From CAKUIA01 sp044433115 (GTDB taxonomy: Bacteria > Verrucomicrobiota > Verrucomicrobiia > Opitutales > Intestinicryptomonadaceae), in NCBI GenBank assembly GCA_044433115.1, contig JAWXTY010000003.1, positions 1-64,000 of the forward strand: a DNA stretch of 64,000 nucleotides, in the 5' to 3' direction. Made by a program: the position numbers and the translations under genes. Shown here one piece after another: positions 43,333 through 51,109 of the stretch (positions are counted from its first letter, which is position 1; every line of letters begins with the position of its first letter). The notes beneath the pieces were generated by a model. The model saw nothing but the letters and a program-made list of their open reading frames with translations. It ran no database searches and was not told the DNA's origin.

Positions 43333-44009
43333 TTAATTTCCTTTTTTAAAATATCTGGTCTTCTTATTTTTGTTTTCTCCACTTGCCATTTACGCCTACA
43401 CTCTGCTATTTTAGCATGATTGCCTGACATTAAAACCTCGGGAACTTTCATTCCTCTAAATTCAGCTGGTCTGGTATATTGTGGAAAAGATAATAGATTG
43501 TCGTTAAAAGAGTCGCTAGTCAAGGATTTTTCTTCACCTAAAACACCTTTTACATATCTAGCTGCAGCGTCTACTAGAACTGCTGCCGATATTGTGCCAT
43601 TAGTTAAAACATAGTCTCCTATCGAAACTTCTCTGTCTATAATACAATCTCTCACTCTTTGATCGACCCCTTCGTAATGCCCACTTAATATTATTATATG
43701 CTCCTTTTGAGAAAACTCTCTCGCCAAATCGCTAGTTAAAACTTCGCCATCTGGACACATATAAACTTTAGTGCAATTCTCACTTTGCAATTCTTCAATC
43801 GCTGCAAAAATTGGCTCTGGCTTTAAAAGCATTCCTGCTCCTCCACCAAAGGGTCTATCGTCTGTAATCTTATTTTTCTCGTCTGCCCAAGAACGTAAAT
43901 CGTGTACCCTAATGTCTAAAATGCCACTTTCTACTGCTCTCTTTAACATACTTTCTCCAAAATACGATTCTATCATCTTCGGGAATAATGTAAGTATGTC
44001 TATACGCAT
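43329..44009 (-). CDS. trmD: tRNA (guanine37-N1)-methyltransferase
   Basis: Methylates G37 in tRNAs with G36 to prevent frameshifting. The 226 residues have the SPOUT knot signature ILSGHYEGVDQRV and the region RPFGGGAGMLLKPEP, with PEVLMSGNHAKIAE close to the C-terminus. The gene is preceded by rpsP (67-base gap) and followed by rplS. rimM, which usually lies between rpsP and trmD, is missing. Confidence 0.95.
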   Translation of the reverse strand: MRIDILTLFPKMIESYFGESMLKRAVESGILDIRVHDLRSWADEKNKITDDRPFGGGAGMLLKPEPIFAAIEELQSENCTKVYMCPDGEVLTSDLAREFSQKEHIIILSGHYEGVDQRVRDCIIDREVSIGDYVLTNGTISAAVLVDAAARYVKGVLGEEKSLTSDSFNDNLLSFPQYTRPAEFRGMKVPEVLMSGNHAKIAECRRKWQVEKTKIRRPDILKKEIK

Positions 44010-44076
44010 AACTAAATCTATAAAACTGTGTAATTAAGCCCCCCAGATAAATCTTTGAGGCTAAAAGCCAAAAAAA

Positions 44077-44343
44077 CTATTCGCTAACTACAGCTGTAGT
44101 CTTCTTTGCCTCTCTGATTAGAGATCTAACTGTATCTGTTGGCTTTGCACCAACGCTCATCCAGTATGCTGCACGTTCTGTATTCAAACGAACTGCCTCA
44201 TCTTTACCTCTAGGTTTAGGATTGTAGTAACCCAAGTTCTCTACAAATCTTCCATTTCTACGTGCTGAAGACTCAGCAACTACTATTCTATACATCGGTG
44301 AATGCACCGACCCGTGTCTTTGTAATCTAATTTTTAAAGCCAT
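44077..44343 (-). CDS. rpsP: Ribosomal protein S16
   Basis: Small-subunit assembly protein, 88 residues, with the S16 opening LKIRLQRHGSVHSPMYRIVV, then RNGRFVENLGYYNP and AAYWMSVGAKPTDTVRSLI. It is first gene of the rpsP-trmD-rplS unit. It is divergent from purN across M copy J. Confidence 0.96.
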   Translation of the reverse strand: MALKIRLQRHGSVHSPMYRIVVAESSARRNGRFVENLGYYNPKPRGKDEAVRLNTERAAYWMSVGAKPTDTVRSLIREAKKTTAVVSE

Positions 44344-44517
44344 TTCTATTTCCTTAAATTAATAAAGATTATAAAGAAAGAGTTTTAGAACGGAATTGTC
44401 AACAACTTTTTTTATTTTATTTTTTATTATATATTTTAAACCAAAATTCTACATTCAATCAAAACTGCCTAAGATTTTCTTTATCCTTGACTTAGCAAGA
44501 AAAATATTAAAAACTTA

Positions 44518-44813
44518 GGGTGAATTCTAAAAATTGGCAATTAGCTATTTTTAAGGCTACAACCGCAAGGGCGTAGGAGCATTGCCTTAGCAATGACCCT
44601 GAGCGATAGCGAATGGGCGAAAAGGGCTTTATAAGCCTTGAGTCATTATTTTTAGCGTAATTTTCTTGTTTTTTAAGGCGAATAATGCAATTATCTAAGG
44701 TAAAAACAAGGAAATTCAAGCAAAAATAGGCTAAAAAGAGCAATTGTAGCTTATCTGAGTGCAAAAACAAAGTTTTTGCTTTCTTGAAAAAACCAATTTT
44801 TAGAACTCACCCT
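44518..44813. repeat. M element copy J (inverted orientation, large apex insert)
   Basis: Relative to copy A this M copy is reversed. Ends are GGGTGAATTCTAAAAATTGGC and CCAATTTTTAGAACTCACCC. An insert of about 85 bases at roughly 44555-44645 contains GCATTGCCTTAGCAATG and AAGGGCTTTATAAGCC stems and resembles the hairpin module of copy C. The element lies in the rpsP-purN divergent gap, ending 15 bases before purN. Confidence 0.75.
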
Positions 44814-44828
44814 AGCCTCTAAAAAACA

Positions 44829-45401
44829 ATGAAAATTATTATACTAGCAAGCGGAAACGGCTCCAACGCCGAAAATATTATCAGGAAAATTCAAGACAAT
44901 TCCATCAAAAATGTAGAAATTACTGCCCTAATTAGCGATAAAGAAAACGCCTTCGCCCTAAAACGTGCAGAAAACCTAAATGTAAACGCATACTTTGTAG
45001 ACCCCCTCAAAAAAGGAGCTTTCTTCTCAGAAGAAGGAGCTAATAACTACATAAACGCCTTCGAAACCGAAAAACCAGACATAATAGTCCTAGCAGGCTT
45101 TATGAAAATCCTACCAGAATTTATAACCAAAAAATACAAAGGCAAAATCATTAACCTACACCCAAGCCTCCTCCCATCTTTCAAAGGTAAAGACGGAATT
45201 GGCGACGCTTTCAGATACGGCGTAAAAGTAGGAGGCTGCACCGTCCACTACGTCAACGAAGAACTCGACTCTGGCACCATTATAGACCAAGAAGTAGTCC
45301 TCATCTCCCAAAACGACACCCTCGAAAGCTATACCTCAAAAATACACCAAGCCGAATATATCCTATACCCAAGAGTCCTAAATAATTTAGCTAATAAATA
45401 A
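44829..45401 (+). CDS. purN: Phosphoribosylglycinamide formyltransferase
   Basis: Transfers a formyl group from 10-formyl-THF to GAR in purine synthesis. The 190 residues have SGNGSNAENI near the N-terminus, catalytic Asn and His in the IINLHPSLLPSFKG segment, and HYVNEELDSGTIIDQ with the catalytic Asp. The closing region is typical (HQAEYILYPRVL). It is a stand-alone gene. M copy J immediately precedes it. Its coding strand is rich in C and CTA/CTC codons throughout. Confidence 0.94.
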   Translation: MKIIILASGNGSNAENIIRKIQDNSIKNVEITALISDKENAFALKRAENLNVNAYFVDPLKKGAFFSEEGANNYINAFETEKPDIIVLAGFMKILPEFITKKYKGKIINLHPSLLPSFKGKDGIGDAFRYGVKVGGCTVHYVNEELDSGTIIDQEVVLISQNDTLESYTSKIHQAEYILYPRVLNNLANK

Positions 45402-45410
45402 AAATAATAA

Positions 45411-45460
45411 AGATTTAGATATTGGGGCTTTGCCCCAATATCTAAAATCTTATCTTTTTA
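45411..45460. terminator. LR minimal palindrome, bidirectional terminator
   Basis: A 40-base near-perfect palindrome, AGATTTAGATATTGGGGCTT and its inverse, followed by TATCTTTTT. It sits exactly between the convergent purN and mnmA. Its two halves are the terminal repeats of the long LR elements with no interior, so it could be an LR deletion product or the ancestral terminator that LR expands. Confidence 0.75.
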
Positions 45461-45463
45461 TTA

Positions 45464-46552
45464 TTAAATATAAAAAGCACCGCCGAGGAGGGTATTATTT
45501 TGGTATAGGGCGATAGCCTGACCTGATGCGAGACCACGTTGAGTGGAGGTGAAGGTAATTTTGGCTGAGTTATTTTCTAGTGGGGTGAATGTTATGTTGA
45601 TGAGGGGGTCTCTGTATCTGACTTTGGCTTGGAGTTGTGTAGGTGAGGATATTGTTTTATTTATCCAATTTATGTTATTTACGTGGATTTCGTTTACGAA
45701 GAGTTGAGAGTTTATGTTATCGTTAAAGTCGACAAGTAGGGTATTAGAGTCGAAGTCTTTAGCTACAACTACGTAGAATTTGTTATCGCAATTTGATGGG
45801 ATATTTATGCCTTTGCGTTGACCGAGTGTGTAGTTGAATAAGCCTTTGTGTTTGCCGAGTATTTTGCCTGAGGCGTTAACTATGTTGCCTTCTTTTTCTT
45901 CTATATAGTGTTTAAGGAAGTCTTGGATTTTAATTTTGCCTAAGAAGCATATGCCTTGGCTATCTTTTTTGTTAGCGTTAGCAAGCCTATTAATTCTGGC
46001 TATGTCTCTGACTTGATTTTTGAGGAGTTTACCTATGGGCATAAGTGCAGATTGGACTTGAGTTTGGGTCATCATAGCAAGAAAGTATGATTGGTCTTTG
46101 CTTGGGTCTGCTCCCATAGTTATGTCTTTACTAAGGTCGTCTAGGTCTGTTATGCTAGCGTAGTGTCCAGTGGCAACTTTAGTGAAGCCATTTTTCTTTG
46201 CGTAGTCTAGGAATTTGCCAAACTTCATTTTTCTATTACACATTAAGTCTGGGTTCGGCGTCTGCCCGTATTTGTAGCCTTGGACTAGGTATTCGACGAT
46301 TTGTTGTTTATATTCTTCGATGAAGTCGACGACTTCGAAGTCTATTCCGAGTTGTTTTGATACTTCGGTAGCATATTTAATATCTTCGTGCCAAGGGCAG
46401 TCTCCGAAGACGTCTATACCTTCTTCGTTCATCCATGTTTTCATATAGGCTGCAGAAATATCGTAGCCTTGTTCTTTGAGCATAAGGGCAGATACGGCAC
46501 TATCGACGCCACCTGACATAGCAACTAAAACTTTTTCTTTTGGACTTCCCAT
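45464..46552 (-). CDS. mnmA: tRNA-specific 2-thiouridylase
   Basis: Thiolates U34 in tRNA-Lys, Glu and Gln. The 362 residues have the P-loop MSGGVDSAVSALML, TPNPDLMCNRKMKFG with the first active Cys (about 105), and SQGICFLGKIKIQDF with the second Cys. The C-terminal beta domain has the KVRYRDP segment. It is convergent with purN and divergent from eno. Confidence 0.95.
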   Translation of the reverse strand: MGSPKEKVLVAMSGGVDSAVSALMLKEQGYDISAAYMKTWMNEEGIDVFGDCPWHEDIKYATEVSKQLGIDFEVVDFIEEYKQQIVEYLVQGYKYGQTPNPDLMCNRKMKFGKFLDYAKKNGFTKVATGHYASITDLDDLSKDITMGADPSKDQSYFLAMMTQTQVQSALMPIGKLLKNQVRDIARINRLANANKKDSQGICFLGKIKIQDFLKHYIEEKEGNIVNASGKILGKHKGLFNYTLGQRKGINIPSNCDNKFYVVVAKDFDSNTLLVDFNDNINSQLFVNEIHVNNINWINKTISSPTQLQAKVRYRDPLINITFTPLENNSAKITFTSTQRGLASGQAIALYQNNTLLGGAFYI

Positions 46553-46631
46553 AATAAGTAAAAAGTATCTTAAAAAAATCTCTCAAGGTAAAGAATAAAA
46601 AACTTTTCGGAAGAAATATGCCTTTTTGTAA

Positions 46632-46660
46632 TTGACAAGAATTAAAGCATAGCCTAAACC
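46632..46660 (+). promoter_or_regulatory. Possible eno promoter
   Basis: A perfect TTGACA at 46632-46637 lies about 70 bases before eno. At 17 bases spacing the -10 is TAAACC, which is poor, and TATAAG at 46661 is too far. The -35 is good but the promoter is tentative. Confidence 0.3.
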
Positions 46661-46705
46661 TATAAGGATAAATTTTAATAATTAACATTAAATTAGATTA
46701 AAAAT

Positions 46706-48016
46706 ATGCAAGGATTAAATTCTACAAAGATTAAGCAAATTATAGCTAGACAGGTTTTAGACTCGAGATCTGTACCAACAGTACATTGTAAGGTTGTATT
46801 GGAAAATGGAGCAGTTGGTGCTGCATTCGTTCCAAGTGGTGCTTCTACAGGTGAATACGAAGCAATCGAGCTAAGAGACAAAGTTGCTTTGGGCGGCGAC
46901 CCTAAGACTATGCCTTATAAGGGTATGGGAGTAACTGCAGCAGTTGCTAATGTTAATGGAGCAATCGCTGATGCTTTAATAGGTATGGACGCATTAGACC
47001 AATTGGGCGTTGACACTGCTATGATCGCTTTAGACGGAACAGACAACAAGTCTAAATTAGGTGCAAATGCTACTTTGGCTGTTTCTTTGGCAGTATCTAA
47101 GGCTGCTGCAGCTGGCGTAAACTTGCCTTTATATCGTTACTTAGGTGGCGTAAATGCTAAGCACTTGCCAGTTCCTATGATGAATATCTTAAATGGTGGT
47201 GCTCACTCTGACGCTCCTATCGACTTCCAAGAATTTATGATTATGCCTAAGAACTTCACTCGTTTTAGCGATGCTTTGCGTTGTGGTGCTGAAGTATTTA
47301 TGGAATTAAAGGGTATCTTAAAGGCTAATGGTCTTTCAACTGCTGTTGGCGACGAAGGTGGTTTTGCTCCTGACCTAAAGAGCCACAGACACGCTTTGGA
47401 AGTTATTGCTCAAGCTGTTGAAAAAGCTAACTACAAGCTAGGCGAAGACGTATTCATCGCTTTAGACGTTGCTTCTTCTGAATTTTTCGATGCAGAAACT
47501 AAAAAGTATGTATTCAAGAAATCTGATGGTGCTCAATACTCAGCTTCTGAAATGGTTGACTACTTAATCGACCTACAAAAAGATTTCCCTATTCTTTCTA
47601 TCGAAGATGGTTGCGACCAAAACGACTGGGAAGGCTGGAAAGTTCTTGGCGACAAAATGGCTCACAACACTCAATTAGTTGGTGATGACTTGTTTGTAAC
47701 AAACACTAAGTTCCTAAAGAAGGGTATTGAACAAGATATAGCAAATGCTATCTTGATTAAACCTAACCAAATCGGTTCTTTGAGCGAAACTTTAGGTGCT
47801 ATCGAAATGGCTAAGCGTGCAGCTTACAAGTGCGTTGTTTCTCACCGCTCTGGCGAAACTGAAGACAGCACTATCGCTGATATCGCAGTTGCTACTAATG
47901 CAGGTCAAATTAAGACTGGTTCTTTGAGCAGAAGTGATAGATTGGCTAAGTACAACAGACTTCTCGAAATCGAAGCTGAGTTGGGCGATACTGCAAGATA
48001 TAACGAAGTATTCTAA
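46706..48016 (+). CDS. eno: Enolase
   Basis: Converts 2-phosphoglycerate to phosphoenolpyruvate. The 436 residues contain the whole family pattern: ARQVLDSRSVPTV, the flexible loop PSGASTGEYEA, GDEGGFAPDL, Mg-binding Asp and Glu residues (SIEDGCDQNDW) and the signature ILIKPNQIGSLSET. It has normal length. The ATG follows a TTAGATTAAAAAT sequence with no Shine-Dalgarno, yet the codons (GCT, GGT, TTG, AAG) are those of a strongly expressed gene. Confidence 0.97.
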   Translation: MQGLNSTKIKQIIARQVLDSRSVPTVHCKVVLENGAVGAAFVPSGASTGEYEAIELRDKVALGGDPKTMPYKGMGVTAAVANVNGAIADALIGMDALDQLGVDTAMIALDGTDNKSKLGANATLAVSLAVSKAAAAGVNLPLYRYLGGVNAKHLPVPMMNILNGGAHSDAPIDFQEFMIMPKNFTRFSDALRCGAEVFMELKGILKANGLSTAVGDEGGFAPDLKSHRHALEVIAQAVEKANYKLGEDVFIALDVASSEFFDAETKKYVFKKSDGAQYSASEMVDYLIDLQKDFPILSIEDGCDQNDWEGWKVLGDKMAHNTQLVGDDLFVTNTKFLKKGIEQDIANAILIKPNQIGSLSETLGAIEMAKRAAYKCVVSHRSGETEDSTIADIAVATNAGQIKTGSLSRSDRLAKYNRLLEIEAELGDTARYNEVF

Positions 48017-48017
48017 T

Positions 48018-48140
48018 ATGAGGCGTGATATCACGCTTTATATTCCGTTTTGAAAATTTTTTGGACTCTCACGTATTAATATAATATCAACCCCAAAAAA
48101 TTTCCAAATACTCATCTAAGACGCAATCTCACGCCTCATC
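48018..48140. other. Concentric-stem structure downstream of eno
   Basis: Outer stem TGAGGCGTGA (48019-48028) pairs perfectly with TCACGCCTCA (48129-48138). An inner 11-bp stem AAATTTTTTGG (48054-48064) pairs with CCAAAAAATTT (48093-48103). A short palindrome GCGTGATATCACGC lies at the left base. It is non-coding. It may be a structured RNA in the eno 3' UTR, a separate small RNA, or a small palindromic element. Confidence 0.5.
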
Positions 48141-48204
48141 AAAAATTTTGTAAAGCAAATTTTTGGCAGGTTGAGGCTTGAGATTGGTATTTTGTCAAAC
48201 TTTG

Positions 48205-48239
48205 AGACTCTCCTTGTAAAAAAGGGGGAGTCTTTTTTT
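48205..48239 (+). terminator. Terminator after the eno downstream structure
   Basis: GACTCTCC and GGGGAGTC with one G-U pair and an 11-base loop, followed by seven T. It is about 190 bases after the eno stop, so the structure between belongs to the eno transcript unless it has its own promoter. Confidence 0.8.
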
Positions 48240-48249
48240 GTAGGTATTT

Positions 48250-48325
48250 AGAGAAGTTCTATCTATCGCTTTTTAATGAATAGAAAATTTTACTTGCTCT
48301 TTTTTTTCTATTTTGGTCTAATCGC
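48250..48325. repeat. M element fragment L before the Sel1 gene
   Basis: AGAAGTTCT at the left and the segment TTACTTGCTCTTTTTTTTCT through GGTCTAATCGCC match copy D of the M family. The rest is lost or diverged. The Sel1 gene ATG comes four bases after it. TTGCTC with a 17-base gap and TCTAAT could be a promoter. Confidence 0.5.
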
Positions 48326-48328
48326 CTT

Positions 48329-49216
48329 ATGAATTTTATTAAAAGTTTTTACATACTTTCTCTATTAGCTCTAATCCCTTGTGCCTATGCTCAACGCAAC
48401 GCTGAGGACATCTCTCAAAGTACACACGCAAATAGAGCCCAAATTAATGCCCTAAACCTAAAAAGCATTAACCCTGAAGTAGAACGCCTCTCTAAAGCAG
48501 CCCTCGCAGGTAACGTAGAAGCTCAATACCAACTTGGTCTCTATTACTCAAATCCAGATGGCAAATCCTACACTCCAAACCTTTCTGAAGCCGTTCGTTG
48601 GTGGAATATCGCTAGCTCAAAAGGCGAGCCAAAATCCATCTCAGCCCTAGCTATGCTATACTTCAATGGCGAGTTCTTCCCTAAAAATATGCACAAAGCA
48701 GCCGAACTATGGCTAACTGCAGCAGAACTCGGCGACGCCGAAGCACAATATTACGTAGGTGTATGCTATGCAAATGGTATGGGACTATCAAAAAGCACTT
48801 ACAATGCCCTAACTTGGTGGGCTAGAGCCGCTGCCGCTGGTAACGAAAAAGCTCAAGTAAATGTAGGCTTATGCTACGCTAGAGGCGAAGGCGTTAAACA
48901 AGACGTAAAAAAAGCCGTAGAAATTTGGACTAAAGCCGCCGAAGAAGGCAACCCAGTCGCTCAAGCAAAACTCGCAGCTTGCTACTTCACTGGCGATGGC
49001 GTAGATGCTAACCGAAAAAAAGCCGTAGCCATCTGGACTGCCTCTGCCGAAAAAGGTAACGTAGAATCTATGCGACACCTCGCCATCTGCTACAAAGAAG
49101 GCGTTGGAGGCCTCCCTAAAGATTTCGAAAAATATAGACAATGGATACGCCTCGCAGCTCGCGGCGGCGATAAAGAAGCCCTAGACCTAATTAAATCACA
49201 CCCTGCTTTAAGATAA
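48329..49216 (+). CDS. Secreted Sel1-repeat protein
   Basis: 295 residues. A signal peptide (MNFIKSFYILSLLALIPCAYA) is followed by about six Sel1-like helical repeats from residue 58 to 280. Repeat signatures include AEAQYYVGVCYANGMG-type helices, WWARAAAAGNEKAQ, WTKAAEEGNPVAQAKLA and WTASAEKGNVES. Such proteins act as periplasmic scaffolds for protein interaction. The specific partner is unknown. It stands alone between the eno terminator and LR copy d. The start ATG is at the end of an M fragment. Confidence 0.88.
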   Translation: MNFIKSFYILSLLALIPCAYAQRNAEDISQSTHANRAQINALNLKSINPEVERLSKAALAGNVEAQYQLGLYYSNPDGKSYTPNLSEAVRWWNIASSKGEPKSISALAMLYFNGEFFPKNMHKAAELWLTAAELGDAEAQYYVGVCYANGMGLSKSTYNALTWWARAAAAGNEKAQVNVGLCYARGEGVKQDVKKAVEIWTKAAEEGNPVAQAKLAACYFTGDGVDANRKKAVAIWTASAEKGNVESMRHLAICYKEGVGGLPKDFEKYRQWIRLAARGGDKEALDLIKSHPALR

Positions 49217-50308
49217 GATAAATAAGATAAAATAGGAAAGATTTAGGCAAGGGGCTTTGCCCCTTAAACCCCATTAAGGGCTTAGTTCTCGTCCTTAAAA
49301 CCTGAAACAAAGCTAGCCTTGACCTTTTGTTGTGTTGCTCAGTGTTGCAACTGTAGGTCTTTGCTTCTTTGTTTATTTTTTTGTTGGCGTTTTTGTGTCG
49401 CTGTTGCAGTGTGGGCTTTGCTATGAAAAGCAAAGCAACAATTGCTCTTTTTAGCCTATTTTTGCTTGAATTTCCTTGTTTATATCCTTAGATAGCGATG
49501 CTATCTTCGTCAAACACAAGAAAATTACGCTAAAAATAATCTTAAAAATAGCTAATTGCCAATTTTTAGAAGCCACCTATAAATTGCACTTAAGAAACAA
49601 ACTGTGGCACATATTAAAAAATTTAACATATCTTGATTGAAGTTGCTCTAATTGGCTTTCAGCTAAAGTCGTCGCAAATATTTTTGGGTTAAAGATTATG
49701 CACTAGAATTATTGTATTGAGATTGTTTTTATTTAATACAGCAAAAATTCTAAGCTAAAGTAATTGTAACAAGACACAAAAAAACTTTGCACCCTCAAGT
49801 GCAAAGCCTAAAATTTAAAATAAATTGTGTATAATTCGAAAGAGATACTTCTCTTTCGATGTGAAGGGAACACGAAAGTTTTGCAAAGCAAAAGCTTTTG
49901 GGTAGGATAAATGCTTTAGCATTTACACGAAGTGCGAGAACAATGCAGGTTTTGCTAAAAGCAAAAGCAAATGAGCGAGTCCATTTTTATTATCTTTAAT
50001 TTTTTTAAAATTAATTTAAATCAACAAAAGGGCAGCTGGGCAAGCAACCGAGACCCTAAGGCAAATGCACTAATATACAAACGCCAACAAAAACAATGGT
50101 ATCAAGTGCCTCACTTGTTTGGGTTTCTTAAGGGCGAAACCAGCCCCGTGACGGCACGGGAACCATTGTTGTGTTTATCTATGTTTCAACCTCCAGATTT
50201 TGCTATGCAAAATTCTTCCTTTTCGTGCATCTTCAAGAGGGTGTTAACAACTCGTTCACGCCTTAAGTGGGGTTCTAAGGGGTAAAACCCCTTAGCCTAA
50301 ATCTTCCT
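49206..50308 (+). repeat. LR element copy d, carrying an inserted M element
   Basis: The longest copy, about 1.1 kb between the convergent Sel1 and hisI genes. The left end matches the reverse complement of the copy b right end. It shares CTGTTGCAGTGTGGGCTTTG with copies b and c, then is interrupted at 49438-49579 by M copy K. After that it resumes with the right arm of the palindrome (ATTGCACTTAAGAAACAAAC). The stretch 49775-50015 matches copy c and 50075-50300 matches copy b. Confidence 0.8.
49438..49579. repeat. M element copy K nested in LR copy d
   Basis: From ACAATTGCTC to the right end CCAATTTTTAGAAGCCACC. It lacks the left terminus. It replaces the left arm of the 50-base palindrome that is present in LR copies b and c, so the insertion happened after LR spread and removed part of it. 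Confidence 0.7.
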
Positions 50309-50315
50309 TTAATCC

Positions 50316-50744
50316 TTACTTCTGATTAGGAAGAAATTCTAGGGATAGGCTTTGATTTGTGCTTTGTATTTTTCTGTAGTAGCAGCCGTATCTGACTTCG
50401 CCGTTAGCTTTTTTTGTGTGGCAAGAGCCTTTGTTTACGACATTTACTTTGTATACGATGGAATTTTGTTCGCAGTTAACGAGTACGTCGACTAGTTCGA
50501 GGAAGTCGCCAGAGGTTTCGCCTTTAGTCCAAAGTTCATTACGAGAAGTTGACCAAAAAGTTGCTTTTTGTTTAGCGAAAGTTGTGTCGAGTGCTAGTTT
50601 ATTTGCGTATCCGAGGATAAGGATTTCGCCAGTTTTTGCACATTGTGCGATGGCTGGGATTACATCTTCTTGGCATTGTGCTATTTTTTTTAGTTTAGTA
50701 AAGTCTATATTAAATATAGTAGATTCTTCAAGTTCTTTGCTCAT
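50316..50744 (-). CDS. hisI: Phosphoribosyl-AMP cyclohydrolase
   Basis: Third step of histidine synthesis, opening the purine ring of PR-AMP. The 142 residues have the core WSTSRNELWTKGETSG and Zn-ligand Cys at 91, 108 (GSCHT) and 121 (GCYYR). The usual metal motif DCDxD reads NCEQN here (90-94). It may belong to a subgroup with this variant. There is an insertion between CHT and CYYR. No other his gene is in the window, so the pathway is dispersed. Confidence 0.85.
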   Translation of the reverse strand: MSKELEESTIFNIDFTKLKKIAQCQEDVIPAIAQCAKTGEILILGYANKLALDTTFAKQKATFWSTSRNELWTKGETSGDFLELVDVLVNCEQNSIVYKVNVVNKGSCHTKKANGEVRYGCYYRKIQSTNQSLSLEFLPNQK

Positions 50745-50929
50745 TGAGTTTAAAATTGGTTAAATGTTGTTAGAAATATCTAAAAGTGGAAATAAATTTA
50801 GGTATTTTTTAAAATAAGTAGCTAATATTGCATATAAATTGCTAAAAAGACAATAGAAAATTGAAAAAAGTAAAAAAAAATGCAAAAAAGTGAAAAAAAG
50901 AATTGACGAGATGGGATAATCAAGGCAAA

Positions 50930-50958
50930 TTGGAAAGTTCATAATGAAAATATTGTAT
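50930..50958 (+). promoter_or_regulatory. Possible promoter of tRNA-Thr and tuf
   Basis: TTGGAA, a 17-base spacer and TTGTAT lie about 28 bases before tRNA-Thr. A TTGACG at 50903 has no -10 at a usual distance. It is tentative. The rest of 50745-50985 is very A/T-rich and contains no gene. Confidence 0.35.
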
Positions 50959-50985
50959 ATGCGATGTTTAGTTATGACAGATTCT

Positions 50986-51058
50986 GCCTCGGTAGCTCAG
51001 TTGGCAGAGCACGTCCTTGGTAAGGACGAGGTCGGCGGTTCAAATCCGCTCTGAGGCT
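50986..51058 (+). tRNA. tRNA-Thr(GGT)
   Basis: Acceptor GCCTCGG/CTGAGGC (one G-U), D-arm with GCTCAGTTGG, anticodon stem CGTCC/GGACG with loop TTGGTAA giving GGT, T-arm GGTTCAAATCC. No CCA is encoded. It is upstream of tuf, the classical arrangement. Confidence 0.95.
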
Positions 51059-51109
51059 GAGTAATTTTTTAAATCACAAAAACAATAACAATAAAGAGAA
51101 GAAAATAAT

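Noticed and set aside
50745..50985. Small ORF on the minus strand at 50760-50942
   Set aside because: It consists of A/T-rich low-complexity codons (Phe, Leu, Ile) in the promoter region of tRNA-Thr and tuf. It has no homology feature and would face the promoter.
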